Positions 8,140 to 9,311 of a stretch of DNA of 9,311 bases are shown in pieces. Made by a program: the position numbers and the translations under genes. Source of the DNA: CAYYVJ01 sp964475115. GTDB lineage: Bacteria; Bacillota; Clostridia; Lachnospirales; Lachnospiraceae. The DNA is taken from the NCBI GenBank assembly GCA_964475115.1, contig CAYYVJ010000078.1:1-9311 (forward strand), written 5' to 3'. Position 1 is the first letter of the stretch. The number at the start of each line of letters is the position of its first letter. The notes beneath the pieces are model-generated. The model was not told where the DNA came from. It did no database searches and was given only the letters and a program-made list of their open reading frames with translations.

Positions 8140-8535
8140 TTAAATCAATCTTGCTAAGATACCATTTACAAAAGAAGAAGATTCATCTTGTCCATATTTT
8201 TTGGCCAATTCAACAGCTTCATTTATAGCAACATTAGTAGGAATTTCATCATCAAATAACATTTCAAAAAGAGCAAGTCTTATAATTGTCAATTCAACTT
8301 TACCCATTCGCTTTAAATTCCAACCTTCTGCTGCTGCACCAATTTTTTCATCAAGAAGGTCTAACTCTTTCAAAATTGAATTAATTCTTGCAATTAAATC
8401 TGTTTTATTTATTTCAGTAATGGCGTCTACACCACCTAAGTACAACTCTATTTGCTCTTCCATTTCGCCCTTTTCAAAAAAATCATTACGAAACAACAGA
8501 CAGAATGTATGCTCTCTATATTCTCGTCTTTTCAC
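8140..8535 (-). CDS. nusB: transcription antitermination factor NusB
   Basis: NusB is a small helical RNA-binding protein that, with ribosomal protein S10 (NusE), binds boxA RNA and supports antitermination of rRNA transcription. The 131 residues are normal length. The basic N-terminus KRREYREHTFCLLF and the C-terminal block WNLKRMGKVELTIIRLALF (about 72-90), followed by IPTNVAINEAVELAKKYG and SSSFVNGILARL, are the family hallmarks. The start is a GTG at 8533-8535 with a full AGGAGG (8541-8546) five bases upstream. It follows asp23 by 53 bases that contain a strong hairpin, so nusB may receive less transcription than asp23. xseA follows after 12 bases. Confidence 0.96.
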   Translation of the reverse strand: MKRREYREHTFCLLFRNDFFEKGEMEEQIELYLGGVDAITEINKTDLIARINSILKELDLLDEKIGAAAEGWNLKRMGKVELTIIRLALFEMLFDDEIPTNVAINEAVELAKKYGQDESSSFVNGILARLI

Positions 8536-8558
8536 TTTATCCTCCTAAATGTATAGAA

Positions 8559-8583
8559 AGGGTGTCTTATAGAAAGACACCCT
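8559..8583 (-). terminator. hairpin after asp23: partial terminator or attenuator
   Basis: A perfect 10-bp stem (8559-8568 with 8574-8583, minus-strand AGGGTGTCTT and its complement) closes a 5-base loop, starting five bases after the asp23 stop codon. On the minus strand it is followed by TTTCTAT, a poor U-tract with only three or four Us in a row. It therefore looks like a leaky intrinsic terminator or an mRNA-end-protecting stem between asp23 and nusB. No separate nusB promoter is obvious, which favours read-through. Confidence 0.55.
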
Positions 8584-8588
8584 CCCAT

Positions 8589-8978
8589 TTACCTGTTTTT
8601 CGCTACATCTACGCCAGCTATATGAATATTCACATCAGATACTGTAAGCCCTGTCATAATTTCAATGGCAGTCTTTACTTTTTCTTGTACCTTTGCTGAG
8701 ACAGATGGAATACTATATCCATAATTCATTGTTAAAGCAAGCTCTACTGATACCGCACCTTCTAAAACATCCACCTTAACACCTTTAGACAGATTTTTCA
8801 TCCCAAGCTTTCCTACTAATTCATTAGTAATATTACCTGACATAGAAGCTACTCCTTCTACTTCAGTTGCTGCCAATCCTGCAATTATGGCTACTACTTC
8901 ATCAGCGATTTGAACTTCTCCAACTTTTCCATTTTCATATATTCTATGGGTATTTCTTATATCTTGTTCTTTTGACAT
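8589..8978 (-). CDS. Asp23/Gls24 family envelope stress response protein (DUF322)
   Basis: This 129-residue protein belongs to the Asp23/Gls24 (DUF322) family, small proteins linked to alkaline or envelope stress in Firmicutes and in staphylococci tethered to the membrane by a partner. Visible features: GEVQIADEVVAIIAGLAATEVEGVASM at about 20-46, the central VSVELALTMNYGYSIPSVSAKVQEKV at 77-101, and the closing TGLTVSDVNIHIAGVDV at 109-125, all diagnostic of the family. There is no signal peptide or membrane segment. The ATG at 8976-8978 has AGGAGG (8987-8992) eight bases upstream. It is directly downstream of a good promoter, and a hairpin follows its stop. The position between spoIIIAH and nusB is the common clostridial arrangement. 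The precise role in clostridia is not established, and no gene for a membrane partner (AmaP) is seen beside it. Confidence 0.93.
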   Translation of the reverse strand: MSKEQDIRNTHRIYENGKVGEVQIADEVVAIIAGLAATEVEGVASMSGNITNELVGKLGMKNLSKGVKVDVLEGAVSVELALTMNYGYSIPSVSAKVQEKVKTAIEIMTGLTVSDVNIHIAGVDVAKNR

Positions 8979-9016
8979 AGTAATAACCTCCTGAGTGTCC
9001 TTATTATTATTACTAT
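8977..9016. repeat. 10-bp inverted repeat across the asp23 leader
   Basis: The arms 8977-8986 (ATAGTAATAA) and 9007-9016 (TTATTACTAT) are perfect inverted copies separated by 20 bases that hold the Shine-Dalgarno site. One arm ends on the first two bases of the asp23 start codon and the other runs into the -10 box. The predicted transcript starts inside the outer arm, so in RNA only a shorter A-U helix could form, whereas on DNA the whole dyad is available. The region is a simple ATT-rich run, so chance is possible. Confidence 0.45.
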
Positions 9017-9043
9017 TATAACAAATTTGTATCTTTTTGCAAA
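9015..9043 (-). promoter_or_regulatory. sigma-A type promoter of asp23 (and probably the nusB-recN operon)
   Basis: On the minus strand a perfect -10 box TATAAT occupies 9020-9015 and is preceded by TG at the extended -10 position. A -35-like TTTGCA (9043-9038, spacing 17; or TTGCAA, spacing 16) matches the TTGACA consensus at four of six positions. A transcript would start near 9007-9009, giving a leader of about 30 bases before the asp23 ATG. The promoter begins just after the spoIIIAH stop codon. A perfect 10-bp palindrome, ACAAATTTGT (9021-9030), fills the spacer next to the -10 box. Confidence 0.75.
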
Positions 9044-9050
9044 TCTATTT

Positions 9051-9290
9051 TCAATTATTTACTGTAATAGGTGAAATAATAATTTTATCAGCAGAAACTT
9101 CGGTTTTTCTTTTCACAATATCTTCAATCTGTGCTCTATCGGCATCGGTTAAACTTTCCATGTTAACTACTACGTCTACAGCTCCATCTGTAATACTTAC
9201 AATTACATCCGTAAATCCCTTAGTTTCTAAAAGCATTTCGGCTGCTGCTTCTCTATCCGGGTTTTTGACAGTTGAATAGATTAAAAATTG
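9051..9290 (-). pseudogene. spoIIIAH: stage III sporulation protein AH, C-terminal fragment (truncated)
   Basis: The frame encodes REAAAEMLLETKGF, then ITDGAVDVVVNMESLTDADR and IEDIVKRKTEVSADKIIISP, which is the C-terminal ring-building domain of SpoIIIAH. In sporulating cells this mother-cell membrane protein forms part of the feeding-tube complex with forespore SpoIIQ. Full-length proteins have about 200 or more residues with an N-terminal membrane helix; here only about 70 homologous residues are present. Reading upstream, similarity to the family stops near 9258, and an in-frame TAG lies at 9291-9293. The other two minus-strand frames also close within the last bases. The only ATG (9236) is internal, without a convincing Shine-Dalgarno site. 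The gene is therefore interrupted, rearranged, or cut by an assembly join. The stop at 9051-9053 and the location upstream of asp23 agree with the standard order. Confidence 0.75.
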
Positions 9291-9311
9291 CTATAGGCCT
9301 TGAAAAGCCTA
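9258..9311. other. unassigned segment interrupting spoIIIAH; possible mobile-element end
   Basis: From about 9258 to the window edge the sequence no longer reads as SpoIIIAH in any frame. It starts, on the plus strand, with GGGTTTTTGACAG, containing a consensus -35 hexamer TTGACA (9265-9270), and ends in an imperfect inverted repeat. A -35-like box just inside a boundary is a known feature of insertion-sequence ends, but no transposase or second terminal repeat is visible, so this is only a candidate. Confidence 0.3.
9294..9311. repeat. short inverted repeat at the window edge
   Basis: TAGGC (9294-9298) and GCCTA (9307-9311) form a 5-bp stem around CTTGAAAA, with two further T-A pairs possible beyond a mismatch. 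On the minus strand it is followed, after TAGCAA, by TTTTT, resembling a weak terminator reading toward spoIIIAH. The outer end is cut by the window, so the true length is unknown. Confidence 0.4.

Noticed and set aside
8201..8548. Plus-strand open frame opposite nusB
   Set aside because: Ser/Ile-rich composition is typical of an antisense shadow; nusB explains the region fully.
8505..8699. Plus-strand open frame spanning the asp23/nusB gap
   Set aside because: It crosses the hairpin and has no family resemblance or good ribosome site; it is an antisense shadow of asp23 and nusB.
9037..9279. Plus-strand open frame opposite spoIIIAH
   Set aside because: The minus-strand frame has clear SpoIIIAH sequence; the opposite frame is a low-complexity shadow.
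1..9311. CRISPR array, tRNA, rRNA, riboswitch or phage genes
   Set aside because: No spaced direct repeats, cloverleaf-like segments or unexplained gaps long enough to hold them; nearly all of the window is coding.

Overview
The window is AT-rich and all of its genes lie on the minus strand, so transcription runs from high to low coordinates. The gene content and order (spoIIIAH, asp23, nusB, xseA, xseB, ispA, dxs, tlyA, nadK, argR, recN) match an arrangement known from endospore-forming Clostridia. Protein style, such as the IspA start MNFKNEL and the Dxs N-terminus, suggests a Lachnospiraceae-like bacterium. This assignment rests on recalled synteny and sequence style, not on a search.

Layout, read in the direction of transcription. 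Positions 9311-9051 hold the C-terminal end of a SpoIIIAH-like sporulation protein. Its frame is closed by a stop at 9291-9293, and homology appears to end near 9258, so it looks truncated or interrupted close to the window edge. Positions 9050-8979 contain a good sigma-A type promoter with an extended -10 and a strong Shine-Dalgarno site, followed by an Asp23/Gls24 family gene (8978-8589). A 10-bp perfect hairpin (8559-8583) separates asp23 from nusB. From nusB (8535) to recN (17) nine genes are packed with gaps of 2-28 bases or short overlaps. Several Shine-Dalgarno sites overlap the upstream gene's stop codon. This is most simply one operon, fed from the asp23 promoter through the hairpin.

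Functions: nusB (transcription antitermination), xseA and xseB (exonuclease VII), dxs and ispA (first step of the MEP pathway and farnesyl diphosphate synthesis), tlyA (S4-domain rRNA 2'-O-methyltransferase), nadK (NADP supply), argR (arginine repressor) and recN (SMC-like double-strand-break repair protein). All nine appear intact, with key motifs present. I re-chose two starts: dxs at a TTG (5763) and ispA at an ATG (6725).

No RNA gene, CRISPR array, complete mobile element or unfamiliar gene system is visible. The points worth a second look are the broken spoIIIAH junction, the symmetric elements around the asp23 promoter and leader, the asp23/nusB hairpin, and the dxs start. No stretch above 300 bases lacks a gene.
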